NCBI GenBank assembly: GCA_013398175.1
Contig: VZRZ01003223.1
Coordinates: 62,001-126,000, forward strand
Length of the DNA stretch: 64,000 bases
Direction of reading: 5' to 3'
Origin: Climacteris rufus
Lineage: Eukaryota; Chordata; Aves; Passeriformes; Climacteridae
Under the pieces are notes generated by a model, which worked only from the letters and a program-made list of their open reading frames with translations, did no database searches and had not been told where the DNA came from. Positions 27,073 to 38,206 of this stretch are shown in pieces. The translations under genes were made by a program, and so were the position numbers. Within the stretch, counting starts at the first letter, position 1, and each line of letters starts with the position of its first letter.

Positions 27073-27388
27073 CTATGAAAATTTGACAGAAGTACAGCCA
27101 CCGTAACAACAAAATAAAAATACCTGATTGTTTCAGAGTATAGTTATTCACAGCTGTGAGGCTCCTCTGCTACTGAAGTTTGTTGTAAGAGATTGACTGG
27201 TCCTTGAGCTTCAGCCAGACCAAGAGTACAAATCCTTCCCGAAAAAGGGGTGAGTGACTGCAGCTCCAGCCTCAGTTTTTGTCACTTTACCCTTCACATC
27301 CCCAGGGCATTCTCTCTAGTAAGGCTGTGTTTGGAGCAAGTTTAGCAAGACAAATTTAATGATGTTCACGTGTACTCAGTAACATCTC

Positions 27389-27500
27389 AGAATCATAGAA
27401 TCATCAAGGCTGGAAACAACCTCCAAGATCATCAAGTCCAAAAATTTTTATAGGTGTTGCTGGGTTTCCAACATACAGAACACCCTACTGGTCCATACTT
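27389..27500 (-). mobile_element. Short CR1 3'-end fragment
   Basis: AGAATCATAGAATCATCAAGG at 27389 is the reverse complement of a CR1 3' tail and is followed by about 100 bases of the 3' untranslated region. The right boundary is uncertain. Confidence 0.75.
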
Positions 27501-28670
27501 AGGCTTTTTACCCCTTGCATGCAGAACTGCTGGTTCTTTTTCACTTTTACCACAAGTTGAGAAGAGGTAGTCTCTATCTTCTGGAATCTCTAGATGCTTT
27601 TTCTCTCAAGATCCTTCTGTTTCTCACGGAAATTTGCTGTATTGAAGCTTCCCACTCAAAAGGAGTATTTCCCAAGTCTCCCATTGCCAAAGAGTTACGG
27701 TCCTAATCATTTACTAAAGCAGTTACTTCTCCTTAAATCACCACTCCCTCTTCGACTTCTTCACAAAAGACTGCATTTTAGACTCAGATCCAAGTTTTTT
27801 CTCCCACCAGGCAGCCCTGTAACTACCCCAAGTGTCATGTGTAAGCATGTCACAGTCCAATGAAGCCCACATTTCCTCTTCAAATCCTTGATGACAAATA
27901 AGTGCAGGGCACATACCTAATGGCCAAATCTGGCAAAGAGCCAAGCAGCTTTAGCCTTGGTTTTGATTTTCCCCCAGTTCTTTCAAGCTCAATTGGCTAG
28001 AATATATTATAACAGTTTCCCAAAAATAAATTTGTAACTGGAAATAACAATAAAACAAGATTAAATTTTGCCTTGTCCATCAGACATTTCCTATCTGTTA
28101 AGAAGTAGAAGGAATTGTCGCAATGCCTGTTTTATAGCCCCAGTAACTGGAGAAGAAAACAAATCCAGACAGAACTTGGCATTTAAATCCATAGCAAACA
28201 CAATCAGATAAAATATCAACACAGTGCTTGTGAGAGAATTTACACAAAAATTGAGTGTGGTCACAAAAATGAGTTCTAACACACAAGAAAACAACAAAAT
28301 AAAAGGAAAAAATCAAGACAACTACAGTCTCAGTCAGGAGGACTTGTCCAAATCTGCAGTTGTTACTGTCATGGGATTTTCAAGAACTGCATATGGGCAG
28401 CTTGGCTCAACAAGATGGGACAGCTCAATACCCAAAAGATTGCAAAATTTCATACGTAGCAAGGGTTACTTCAAGCTCAGAATCTGACATTTTAAAAACT
28501 GACATAAATTTCACATGTGCAGTTTAGCGTTCTCTCTCAGACAGTCACCTTGTCTCTGATCAGGAGCGACTGTAACAGTGGTATTATCTGGAAGACTAGA
28601 CACAAATTCCACTAGAGATCACTAAAACTTACAGTAATAATGCAGTCTTCCTAGAATTACAAGTCGCATT
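27501..28670. other. Intergenic, no gene recognised
   Basis: No gene, RNA or repeat recognised. Short frames on both strands have no family features. Confidence 0.45.
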
Positions 28671-28904
28671 AAAACTCCCCATTGCCTTAGGTTTTAACCC
28701 TTATATTTTTCCAAATTCTGTATTGCCTAATGTGTAGCTCTGAGACGCTTCATAGCCTGTTAGCTGCTGTTCATTCTCTCATGCTAAGATAGACATAACA
28801 ATGCCTCTCTGGGCTTGCTCTTCAAGGACACTTAGACTGCCCAGGCCCAAGCTTCTAAGGGGGAGGTGGGGAGCGGGGAGCGAGCTGCGGGAGCTAGGCA
28901 GAAA
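28671..28904 (+). pseudogene. ERV envelope-like tail and polypurine tract (copy B)
   Basis: From about 28680 the plus strand matches the reverse complement of the env-like tail at 14.7 kb, then loses the reading frame through changes and stops. It leads into a purine-rich tract (about 28857-28884, GGGGGAGGTGGGGAGCGGGG) directly before the LTR. It is a more decayed version of copy A, and no protein can be made from it. Confidence 0.55.
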
Positions 28905-29121
28905 TGGCAAAGTTTTAATTGGTAGATTTATGCTGATATGAAAATGGACCAAATCTATAAAGCTGTGGAAAACTTGTGACTCGTTATCCATTTTGGGTGT
29001 AGACCCTCACACGGCTCTGTCTGCCCTAAATGTACCTTTGAAGGCCTTTCAAATAAATACCCACCTTAGCTCCCTTATTCCTGACTTAGTATCTGGTTTT
29101 AGGCAGCCTTTTCAGGCAACA
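28905..29121 (+). mobile_element. 3' LTR of the same ERV as copy A (copy B)
   Basis: It starts TGGCAAAGTTTTAATTGG and ends CAGGCAACA. It has AATAAA within CAAATAAATACCCACC (about 29050) and the block GTCTGCCCTAAATGTACCTTTG in common with copy A. The length of 217 bases equals that of copy A within one base. It lies in opposite orientation, 14.4 kb away. No 5' LTR, gag or pol is present. Confidence 0.68.
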
Positions 29122-30445
29122 TCCCTGGTGCTTCCAAACACAATCCCCAGTCCATGCCTATCTCTGAGAGACTGGAACACCTTCCAGATACCTTAGGGAG
29201 TTTACAGAGACTAACAACAGATGTTGCCTAGCTCAACCATTCCGTTAAGTGGACACAGATTATACATCAGCCTGTATTTAAGTCAGGTAAACTGTTTCCA
29301 CCTTCAACCCATGAAGCGTAAATAAACCTGAAATAAACCGTTGCTCACAGGCTTTTGTCATCTAACTATATTGGATTATTTGAGCAACAGAAGAGATCAA
29401 GATCTTACACCAAGCACTTCAGATCCATCACTCATGTAGAGTCAAAGGATATGTGGGATAACTCTACTTTTCCATGTCCATTGCCCTGGTTTTTATTAAA
29501 GTTGGCTACCTCCTTGTAATCTAGTTAACACATCTCACTCTGTTAAGTGGCCTTCAAAATCACAGGACACAGATGATGCACTGGAGTCATCACCTCACCA
29601 CAGAAGTTAACAGCAACACAAGCAGAAGAAAATTGATGACAAGCAGGATGGGCTACCTGTTAGTGAAAAACTGTCAAGTGCTTTTGAGAGGTAGAAGAGG
29701 TCAGCTAATGGCTGGTTCTCCCACTTCCCAAGGGCACAAATCAGGGAAAACAAGGTTTACCTTCAATTATATACCATGGTCTGATAGATCTCAGTACCAC
29801 TCATAACTTCAGCATCAATGCATAAGGCACTCATCTGAAACCTAAGCACGATTGAACTGGTTAGCAAGCTGGCCTCATGGCTACCTTTGCAACAGATTTA
29901 TGGTTCTGCCCTCACTTGAAAGTCTTACCTTCCCAAAGTACATACATCTTTAAGTCTATCTCCAAGTTTCCAAGTAGAGCAACAGAAGTTTTACTGGGTT
30001 ACTTTCATACAAAGTTCAGCAGTGAAAACTTCACCAATCATGCTTCAAATCACATGTCAGTGTACACACATCAGATGCCCTTTCCCACATTTGGGTGCCA
30101 ATGGTTCATCTTTGTATGCAATTCCATGAACTTGTTCTGATAGCCAGTTTCCCAGCCATAAATCTTTGCTGCAGCCCCACCACTGGTGATATCTCATTCT
30201 TGTGATATACCTTCAGCTCCTGCTCAGGGATTCTGGACCTCTGGGGACAGGGTAGTTTTCTTCTTCAATTCCACGCAAGTGTCTTGGATGCAACCAAAGG
30301 AATGTATTCTACCACCATCTCCATCACCTTTTGATGAATTGTTAACAACGTGTTGTTCACAACAGCTGACCACTGCACCCCTAACTCTCCAAGACTGCCA
30401 GCTGGGCATTAGGTAAGAGGCAGGTGATGACTCTTTATTTTCACA
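29122..30445. other. Intergenic, no gene recognised
   Basis: AT-rich sequence with short frames lacking motifs. The right part (from about 30180) may already be the 5' end of the next LTR. Confidence 0.4.
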
Positions 30446-30955
30446 TCAATGACTCAGCCCTGATAGCATCTTCTGAGAAGCAGTAACTACTCTGAGGGGG
30501 ATCATCTTCAGTAACAGGCCATCAAAGCCACCTGGAATGACATCATCCCATTGTGATATGCCCCGCCCCAAAAAAGCAGAAACTGAGCACCCTACCACAT
30601 AAAAGGACAAAACAACACAAGACACCCATTTCCACCGGTTCCCAGAGGAAAGGAATTCCACAACCACCAGACCCCCAAGAGACAGACAGGATTTCTTCCT
30701 CAGGATCACCACTCCAGCCAAGACCACATCCATCACTCCAACAGGACAGCAGCCACTACATGTCTGGACTGCTATCACCACCCTGACCAACAGGGTGGCA
30801 GGTTGTACTGTGACCTTGTCAGTTTAGTCTGGTGTTTTCTGTATTACTACTTTTATTTTAATTTCTCCTATTTAATTGTAGTTCTGACTTGGAGTCTCTT
30901 GTAATATTTTTCTGTGGGTTTAATTCCTCTGCTGGTTTGTTTCCAAACCAGTACA
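30446..30955 (+). mobile_element. ERVL-like LTR, 5' end uncertain
   Basis: The right end reads CTGCTGGTTTGTTTCCAAACCAGTACA (split here as GGTTTG...CAAACCAGTACA), the terminal motif of a common avian ERVL LTR, and stops at 30955. A TATA-like box ATAAAAGG lies at 30599-30606, consistent with plus orientation. The matching TGTACTGGTTTG start was not found, so the 5' end is truncated or diverged and 30446 is approximate. The 114-codon minus frame across it is not a gene. Confidence 0.58.
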
Positions 30956-32090
30956 GCAAGTTACACAGAACAGCCATTATGCTACCACTATAGAACAACC
31001 TTTTAATTCCTAACTCAACTACAGACCAACAACCCTCAGAAGCACTTGATTTTCCAGTTAATTCATGTCTTAGGGTAAAAACTTAAAGCTCAGAACACTC
31101 AGAAGTACTTACAGAATATTTTCCAGATGAATGAGTTTGAACAGCTTTACCAAACTTGCAGGTTTTATGTGAACAGAAAATACAATTCACTGCCTTTACC
31201 TGTCCATCCTCTATACACTCCCGGATTGTTTTGATGCTAATAACTCAGTTTTTCGCAAAGCATCTGCCTGGAGGCTTCTAAGAATCTTTCATCACAAAAA
31301 CTAACTAGTTGTGACTTAATTTTGTCGGAAAGACCAGTTGTTTTATATTTATACTGCCAGACACATCTGCAACCCTAACTTAAGCAAAATTTATTATCTC
31401 AGAAATCTGATAACAGTGTTGCAACTAGCTGTATACAATGAAAAACTACAACTACAGTTAATAACTAACTGTATGCAGCAACACAGAGAAAGTACTATTA
31501 ACTGAAGGAGAAGATCAGCTCAGTAAAATCTAGAATCTGAAATGTATTTATCCATGCTACATCACGCTGCTTGTGTGCTGAGAAATGCCTTGAACATCTT
31601 ACAACAGTTCAGTATTTTTATTTCATGTCTTCAATTTGATCAAGATCATGACTTAAGTACCGAGGTACTATGGAACTATCACAGCTGCTATTAAGACTAT
31701 AGTTTTACCCGTCCCTGTTGGAAAAACGGAGCCTTATAATGCAGCCATTGACATAAAATTCCAAGACGGGCTGTATGTTTCCAACACACTGCACTGTACT
31801 GACACAGCTCTCACACAGCATGTCTGGAATTTCACTTTTTAAAAAAGTCTCATCAGCAGTCTACACTGGCTTTACAAGTATTTACATACCACATTCAAAA
31901 ATCTTAGAAGTTTTCTTCCCAGAAGACAGGAAAGCCTGCTAAGTGGTTGCACCTTCAGGTTTCAAATGCCTCAGCAAAGCACTATGTACAGAAGACATTA
32001 GCAGACAAAAACACGTTATATACTTTAAACTCCAGAAAACATCATTTTAACTTGCAGAATTGTTTCCCATCAGTAAGGCACGTCAGACAT
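30956..32090. other. Intergenic between LTR and HINT1 3' end
   Basis: No gene or repeat recognised in this AT-rich stretch. Confidence 0.4.
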
Positions 32091-32113
32091 GCTTAATTCC
32101 CACATGCTTAATC

Positions 32114-32119
32114 TTTATT
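32114..32119 (-). terminator. HINT1: HINT1 polyadenylation signal
   Basis: AATAAA on the minus strand, about 155 bases past the HINT1 stop codon, is the first canonical signal downstream. A GT-rich stretch follows at lower coordinates. It predicts a short 3' UTR of about 170-180 bases, in keeping with the compact HINT1 mRNA known in vertebrates. Confidence 0.7.
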
Positions 32120-32271
32120 GTGCGAATGTTGTTCAGAGCAGTTATTACCCTCTGTAGACACACATTAAAAAAAAACCAATACACTAACAGTGGCTAGATT
32201 GATGACCAACATATGAAATCTATTTGGTGGTAACTTGTATGCATGCAGTTAACACCTATGGTGTACAAATC

Positions 32272-32436
32272 TTAGCCAGGAGGCCAGCCCAGCTGACGAC
32301 CACCCAGAACATGGAGGTGTACGTGATAGACAGACTGCCCACCCTCAGGTCCTTCATTCACAACCATCCGGTATCCATTGGTCAGGCCCAGGTTAGCAGC
32401 ACACTTCTTGCCAACAATCATTAAATGTCCGAGAAG
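32272..32436 (-). CDS. HINT1: HINT1 coding exon 3 with the HIT motif
   Basis: Encodes residues 73-126 and the TAA stop (32274-32272). It holds Asn99, Gly105, Ser107, the triad HVHLHV at 110-115 and the C-terminal tail ending WPPG. The acceptor CTCCAG precedes it at 32437. Confidence 0.97.
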   Translation of the reverse strand, partial: LLGHLMIVGKKCAANLGLTNGYRMVVNEGPEGGQSVYHVHLHVLGGRQLGWPPG

Positions 32437-35400
32437 CTGGAGGAGAAAGAAAAAAAAAAAGGGAAAAAAACAACAAACAGAAAACACACAAAAAGGGGAA
32501 AGGGCAGGAAGGGAAGGAATGAGAGCAGAGAACCAATAAGCCAGTAAGTTAATTCTCAGAAATTTAGCCACTGCTCTTGAAATTGTTGTCTGCCTGCAAC
32601 TGACATTTTCCAATAAAGACTATAAAGACTGACTATATGTAATACCTGGGTCAAAATAGAACTACAGATTTTTTCCAAGCCAAGCTGTAACAGACTACAA
32701 AAGTGTCACAGAAGCTAAATTTACTTCATGGCTAAAGCCCCCACTACTTCTTCAGACAATATATATAATTCTGGTGAAAAAGAAACTTTATCTTACCACG
32801 TAAAGTTTACAAAATCTTTGAGCTTGAAGTCTATAGTCACAAATTAAATATTCAGGACCTCTCAGCTCACTTTCCTTCTCTTCACCTCTGACCTGCTAAA
32901 AACCCCTAAACCCAGAGTACAGTAATTACTATTGCCTGTAAACCATGAAAACAGACATCAACATTGTAACGTAAAAAATACCAATTCATTTTGCACATGG
33001 CAAATATATACACACAATATATTTTGCTTTCTCTGCCTAATTTTCCTTGAAAAATCTTGCTTTCATTATCTTTTTAAGCTAGAGGACAAGGATTACAGTA
33101 TCAGAAAACTATTCTGACTCTTTGAAATGTCAAGAAGAAAAAGGGGGAAGAACCTAGTACATTATGAAGTAACTAGAGACACAGTTTGGTGTACAGAAAA
33201 CTTTTAAGAGTACTTACAGATTCATCAGAATCTTCTGCTTCAGACAACCTGACAATTGGCTTCTTAGGAATCACTAAGAAATGCGTTGGAGCTTGGGGTG
33301 AAATATCATGGAACGCGAGGCACTGGAGGAACAGCAAATAGTTAAAATATAATTCGCTCCAGAGAAAGATAAGTTTCAGTAAATCTTATTCCTCATTAAA
33401 TACATACTTCAGCAGACTATCAGATACCCCAAATATAAGCAGAGATGTTACTTCTTCTTGAGTGATATATTATTCTACATCCTTTAATTTCTAAACACAA
33501 AACACTACTTGCCAAGACCTGCTGGCATGAAAAAAAAAATCGTTATTCCGTAAAGTACTGTTTAAAAGTTACAGCCTGCTCAGCAAAGTAATATGCAATC
33601 AAGTTCATTATTTATTATTTCAACATAGGCACAACAAGTAGGCATGCCAATAAAAAGTAAATTTATGCTTATTCAATATTTTTATTAACACCATGTTTAA
33701 TTTAAAAGAAAGGCAAACAGTTGCTAATCATCTTCCGGTTATGCCTGAATGTTTCCTTGGTCAAAGATAGCAAGGCAATTTCAAAGATCCTCAAGTTATG
33801 TGACTGAGGCCATACTACATTTCTGTTCTCAACAGCACCAAGTATTTCAGAGTAATGCATTAGGACTGGCTCTGCTTCAGACATTCTCACATTGAGAGAA
33901 AGGCATAACTTCTGAAATACAAGCAACTGTCTGTAGTGAGTAGCTGAATCTCAACTAAATTATGCAAATACCGAAATTCCTACCAATCAGAAACTGCCTG
34001 CAGCACCTAAATCTAAGATTAGGAACTGCCAATAGATAAGAGAAATAAAAGGTAAAGCAAAGAAAGGAAAAAGGAAGCCATGTCTCTTTGTACAAATGGC
34101 CAGCTACAGAACTGGAACTTGCTACTACAATCACGACAGACGGGCAGATGCACTGCAGGCACTCTGCCGTCCTTAGCCCAAGGACATACCCATGACATTT
34201 AACAGCAAAACACCTGGGAGGTATTGGTTCACGTCAGAGAGTGAATACCTAAAACACATACCTAGATCCTTCTAAATACCTATTTCCTAGATATTTTTAT
34301 CCGTGAATCAATGAAGTTTAATTTCTATGCAACTATACTATTTTTATTCTGAGAAGGAATGTGGTCTTTGTCAAGAGTAAAAGCAGTGAAAAGCCCGAAC
34401 TCAACTTGCATTATGAATGCCTTATCTGTTAGACACTAAATAAATTTTGGATCTCTGATGAACTGCTCGTTTCTTCCAAACAGAGTAGGATGGTAGCAAA
34501 TAATTGATGAATAAAACTAATTTGCACCCAATTAAATAAATCTTACTTCTATTTGACCATTTTGTAAGCAGCTTTTCTATTATATGTGGTCCACATAGAG
34601 GCAGAATGCAAATGGCCAAACTGTGTCAAAGAATTTAATCAGCAGAAGACTGACAGTAAATAATTTTCCATGGGACAGAAAGCAGAAGTAGCATTAAGCA
34701 AAAAGCACAATCACAGAAAGTTCATGAGTGCATAGTAAACCAACCTTCACTTCACCAAGTTTAGCTTTAACTGGAACAACAGTGATAAAGCATAATTCCA
34801 CTGAGACTTTGTACTTTTCAGTATTTCGTTTTCTCTGAAGGTCAGTTATTGATTAAAAGCCTTCCTTATCTTAAAAGCCTTCTTGTAACACTTCCAGACC
34901 TCCATAAAGTCCACAAAATTAATTAGAGATCACCCACCAGTCAACTACACTCTAGAAGAAGTTCTATATTTCTGTGCACTTTGAAGTACACATCAAGTAA
35001 GGCACTACAGGTAGTGACTCTTCCAGACAATACTCTGCACAAATGGCTGTAAAAGTGGGTTATACGCTCAACAAAGTCAATGGCCCGATTTCTAATCAAG
35101 CAGCACTCAGGTTATTCTCCTGTAGCCATTAGAGCTGAAGAAAAAACTCACACAGCTTTGACCCGGGTAAAGAACACACACTCTCACATAAACACAGAGA
35201 AGTAAAATAAGCAAGGCTTTTAGCAAGCTGAACATTTCCAATTCTTTAGAGCAGGTGGCAGCATTTCTAGAGCTATTAAGAAAACACTGTTTCAAGCTAT
35301 GCATGAGTTTTAAGCACATAAACCTCACAAACTGCATCTTCAACGAGTCAGTATTCTACACTGAGAATAATCCCTTATTTCAAAAGCAAAAAGCTTTTAT

Positions 35401-35981
35401 TTATGGGCCTGATGTATTTCAATTTGAAGGGGAAGGGAGGGAAGGGCAGGGGATCTTATACTGAATACTAGTTAGTTTACATCTTGGAAATAACCGCTGC
35501 ATTTCTTCTAAAGCTAATAATTTCATTCAGGCCCTAACCTGCTGTGATGCACCAGCCATTCCTCTCAGAGGTTCACAGCCGAAACCTGGCAGGCAGAGTC
35601 GCATAACCTCTACACGGCTACTGACAGGCACATCGAGACCTACAAAAGCAGCCAGTTATGCTGGTCAGCACGGAACCCGCAAGGAGGCTGCCTGCGGCTG
35701 GCAAAGGTTTCACGGCTACCCTCCTACAACAGCTGTGGGAACACTCGACCCTTGGCAGGCAGCCCGATGGAGCTCCAGGGACGGTGCAGGAAGGCGCGGA
35801 AGGGCCCCGCCCGCCCCGCCACGCTCCTGAGCACCTCCACGGCGCCCCTCGGCCCCTGCACCGCCCGCACCTGCTCGTCCTCGTAGATGATGTTGGCGGG
35901 GATCTCCTTGCGGATGATCTTCCCGAAGATGGTGTCCCCGCCAGGACGTGCCGCCTGCGCCTTGCTGATCTCGTCAGCCAT
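32272..35981 (-). CDS. HINT1: HINT1: adenosine 5'-phosphoramidase (three-exon gene)
   Basis: The coding sequence joins 35981-35871, 33322-33218 and 32436-32272 and gives 126 residues, the usual family length. HINT1 is a homodimeric histidine-triad hydrolase that splits purine nucleoside phosphoramidates and lysyl-AMP-type adducts. It is found in cytosol and nucleus. All catalytic residues are visible in human numbering: His51, Asn99, Gly105, Ser107, and the triad His110, His112 (nucleophile) and His114 within YHVHLHVLGG. The C-terminal Trp123 that builds the partner's active site is also present. Residues 58-64 differ from the mammalian sequence in a surface loop (PIVRLSE). Both introns are phase 0 with GT-AG borders. 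The start has Met-Ala-Asp-Glu as in other vertebrates. LYRM7 lies divergently upstream, as in mammals. In birds HINT1 is Z-linked and its W copies have lost the triad, so this should be the Z gene. Confidence 0.97.
32437..33217 (-). other. HINT1: HINT1 intron 2
   Basis: A 781-base intron with GTAAGT donor and CTCCAG acceptor. It includes an A-rich run with GGGAAAA units just upstream of the acceptor (about 32449-32500). I see nothing else in it. Confidence 0.9.
33218..33322 (-). CDS. HINT1: HINT1 coding exon 2
   Basis: Encodes residues 38-72, from CLAFHDISP to the acidic EAEDSDES loop. It carries His42, Asp43, Ile44 (nucleotide pocket) and His51. It has a TTCCTCCAG acceptor and a perfect GTAAGT donor (33217-33212). 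Confidence 0.97.
33323..35870 (-). other. HINT1: HINT1 intron 1
   Basis: A 2.55-kb intron with GT donor (35870) and CAG acceptor (33323-33325). The interior is AT-rich. I recognise no nested gene or repeat apart from short A/T runs. Confidence 0.9.
35871..35981 (-). CDS. HINT1: HINT1 coding exon 1
   Basis: Encodes residues 1-37, starting at the ATG on 35981-35979 in a good context (GCCATGG). It ends in ...EDEQ before a GTGCGG donor (35870). It contains the DTIFGKIIRKEIPA block that opens the HIT fold. The phase-0 junction lies at the same codon as in the human gene. Confidence 0.97.
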
Positions 35982-36240
35982 GGCGGCGGATCCCGCGCGG
36001 CTCCCGCCGGCCGCCAGTCCCGGCTTCCTCCTGTGACCACGCCCCCCGCGGCGCTCATTGGCCAAGCAGACGGCGGCCGACATTGTCCCCCTGCGTGATT
36101 GGTGGCTTTGCCTGTCATTTTCCCGCTTGTCCCCGCCCATCCCACTGGCGAGCCCTGGTTGACCCCGGAGTCGCGGAAGGATCCGGGGCGGCGGCGGCAG
36201 GTGGTTGTGGGTGGCTCCGCGGAGGGATCGATTGTATGAG
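35982..36240 (-). promoter_or_regulatory. HINT1: HINT1 CpG-island promoter
   Basis: A CpG-dense block of about 500 bases (roughly 35700-36240) covers exon 1 and the upstream region. Two CCAAT boxes read toward HINT1 (ATTGG on the plus strand at 36057-36061 and 36098-36102), about 75 and 120 bases before the start codon. GC boxes (for example GGGGGGCGTGG on the minus strand near 36040) lie between. There is no TATA box. This is typical of a broadly expressed gene. The transcription start is inferred to lie about 30-70 bases upstream of the ATG. Confidence 0.75.
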
Positions 36241-37045
36241 GGAAAGTGTACAGTAATGTTGACGGCGAGAAGTTGCTGTAGGCAGAAATACTGCTTATCA
36301 AATCAAACCCAGATATCTGTGTGACTTCTTGGGAAGGTGGGGATTGCCCTTAATTTGCCATACGAGTTTGCAGCTGTTTGGTGCTGCTAGAATCAGGATG
36401 GGTTCTGCCGAACGGCAGTTTAATGTGCCAGCCCTTCTGCACTAATTTCGTAACCATGAAACAGACTAATCAATATCACAAAGCAATAATGCACAGAGGG
36501 CAACATAAAATTACACGGCTATACGTCTAGTTGTAAATGCTTTTCTCATGTATATGACAACAGCCATTAAACAGGAGAAATGAGAAAGCAGGGGGGAAAA
36601 CCAACAGAAACCTAAAAGAGTAATGTGAAGAGTGTAACAGTGATTTGCGTGAAACAGAAAGAATATAAAGTCTACCTTACTACGATTGACGTGAACAATG
36701 TAGGCCGTGGGATGCATATAAAACAGAAGGGTTAATCTGCAGATGTGACAACTCTTAAGTATAACCATTGCTCTTGTCATGGAAAGACCCTGACTCTGTG
36801 AACGGGAAGCAATAAAGTATTGTAAAACAACGTCTATTTGGCAGAAACTGCAAGGCAAGTCCTAATTTAAGCAAGCAAGGCAATTAAGCTAAGATTAAGG
36901 AACTGATAATGTGCAAGATTGAAACTGCAATATCCTGTAAGTAAGACAGCAGGAAACTCATTTAACCATGTAAAGAAACATAACTGTATAGTAGTGATAG
37001 AAAAATATATAACCATATAAGAAAATGTAACTGTATTATGTAAGT
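36241..37045. other. Intergenic; possible ERV internal or LTR-upstream sequence
   Basis: AT-rich sequence between the HINT1 island and the LTR unit. The part from about 36530 has a plus-strand character (A-rich, several AATAAA-like strings) that may belong to the same ERV, but I could not place a boundary. The 115-codon minus frame at 36511-36858 has no recognisable motif. Confidence 0.35.
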
Positions 37046-37394
37046 TGTAATAAAAATTTTACACGCGCATATATATGGAATTACAACCAAGCTGAGGAAG
37101 AGGAGTCGCTGACTTCATCACTGCGACTCCCATATGAGAATCGACGACCACCCATACCCGAACTGCGCCGACTCAGAGCAACGCGAGGTGACGTAAACCA
37201 AGCAGGAGAAACCGAACAGGAAATAATGCATCAATGTCAGAAGACAGGACTCAGAGACTATAAAATCAGGAAAAGGATTAACTGAGTTGTGCACCGTTGG
37301 TGGAGCAGAGGCTCCCTGGCTGCCCAGCGCTGTTTGCTTGTTTTGCTCAATAAATTTACGTCTATATTGACGAATTTGCCCTGCAATTTATTAC
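37046..37394 (+). mobile_element. Short LTR with complete promoter and poly(A) signal
   Basis: The unit starts TGTAATAAA and ends TTTATTACG, which are near-perfect inverted termini. A TATAAAA box lies at 37259-37265 and AATAAA at 37349-37354, about 90 bases apart, the normal U3-R-U5 spacing. The U3 contains a CG-rich stretch (about 37120-37200). This fits a 349-bp LTR in plus orientation. No matching 5-6 bp target duplication is obvious, and the base after it begins TGG, so it might be a 5' LTR with the rest deleted. The boundaries are inferred from the termini. Confidence 0.6.
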
Positions 37395-37427
37395 GTGGTA
37401 TCTGTAAGAAAAGCTTCATTTGCATGC

Positions 37428-38206
37428 GGTTTAACAAGACCAAGTGCAAGGTGCTGCAACTGAGTCGGGGGCCACCCCCAGTACCAACACAGGCTGGGGA
37501 TGAACAGATGGAGAGCAGCCCTGCCCAGAAGGACTTGGGGGTGCTCGTGGATGGGAGGCTGGACATGACCCAGCCATGAGCACTCACAGCCCAGAAAGCC
37601 AAACGTGTCCTGGGCTGCATCGAAAGCAGCGTGGCCAGCAGGGCAAGGGAGGGGATTCTGCCCCTCAGCTCCGCTGTGGTGAGACCCCACCTGGATCACT
37701 GCACCCAGCTCTGGGGTCCCTGCACAGGAAGGACATGGACCTGTAGGAGCAAGTCCAGAGGAGGCCGTGAAGATCATCAGAGGCATGGAGCACATTTCCT
37801 ATGAGGACAGGCTGAGAGAATTGGGATTGTTCAGCCTGGAAAAGAGAAGACTTTGGGGTGACCTAATTGTGGCCTTCTAGTACCAGAAGGGAGCCTGCAA
37901 GAAAGATGGAGAGAGACTATTTACAAGGGCATGTAATGACAGGACAAGGGAAAATGGCTTCGGACTGAGTCACTTTACAGTAGATATTAGGAAGAAATTC
38001 TTTACTGTGCCAGTGGTGAGGCACTGGAACAGGTTGCACAGAGAAGTTGTGGATGCCCCATTGCTCGAAATGTTCAGGATCAGATTGGATGGAGCTCCGA
38101 GCAACCTGGTCTAGTGAAAGGTGTCCCTGTCCATGGAAGGGAGTTGGAACTAGATGGTCTTTAAGGTCCCTTCCAACCCAGACCATTATATGATTCTATG
38201 ATTTTC
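37428..38206 (+). mobile_element. 5'-truncated CR1 retroposon
   Basis: About 780 bases of CR1. It starts in the 'aacaagaccaagtgcaaggtgctg' block and ends with TTATATGATTCTATGATT (about 38188-38206). It closely parallels the copy at 9.8 kb. All frames are broken; the 134- and 120-codon minus frames are antisense artefacts. Confidence 0.9.

Noticed and set aside
35618..36301. 227-codon minus frame and 146-codon plus frame over the HINT1 island
   Set aside because: High GC content removes stop codons. The real coding sequence in this stretch is HINT1 exon 1 in another frame.
36511..36858. 115-codon hydrophobic minus frame
   Set aside because: Composition reflects an A-rich plus strand; there is no motif and it is close to or within an ERV-like region.
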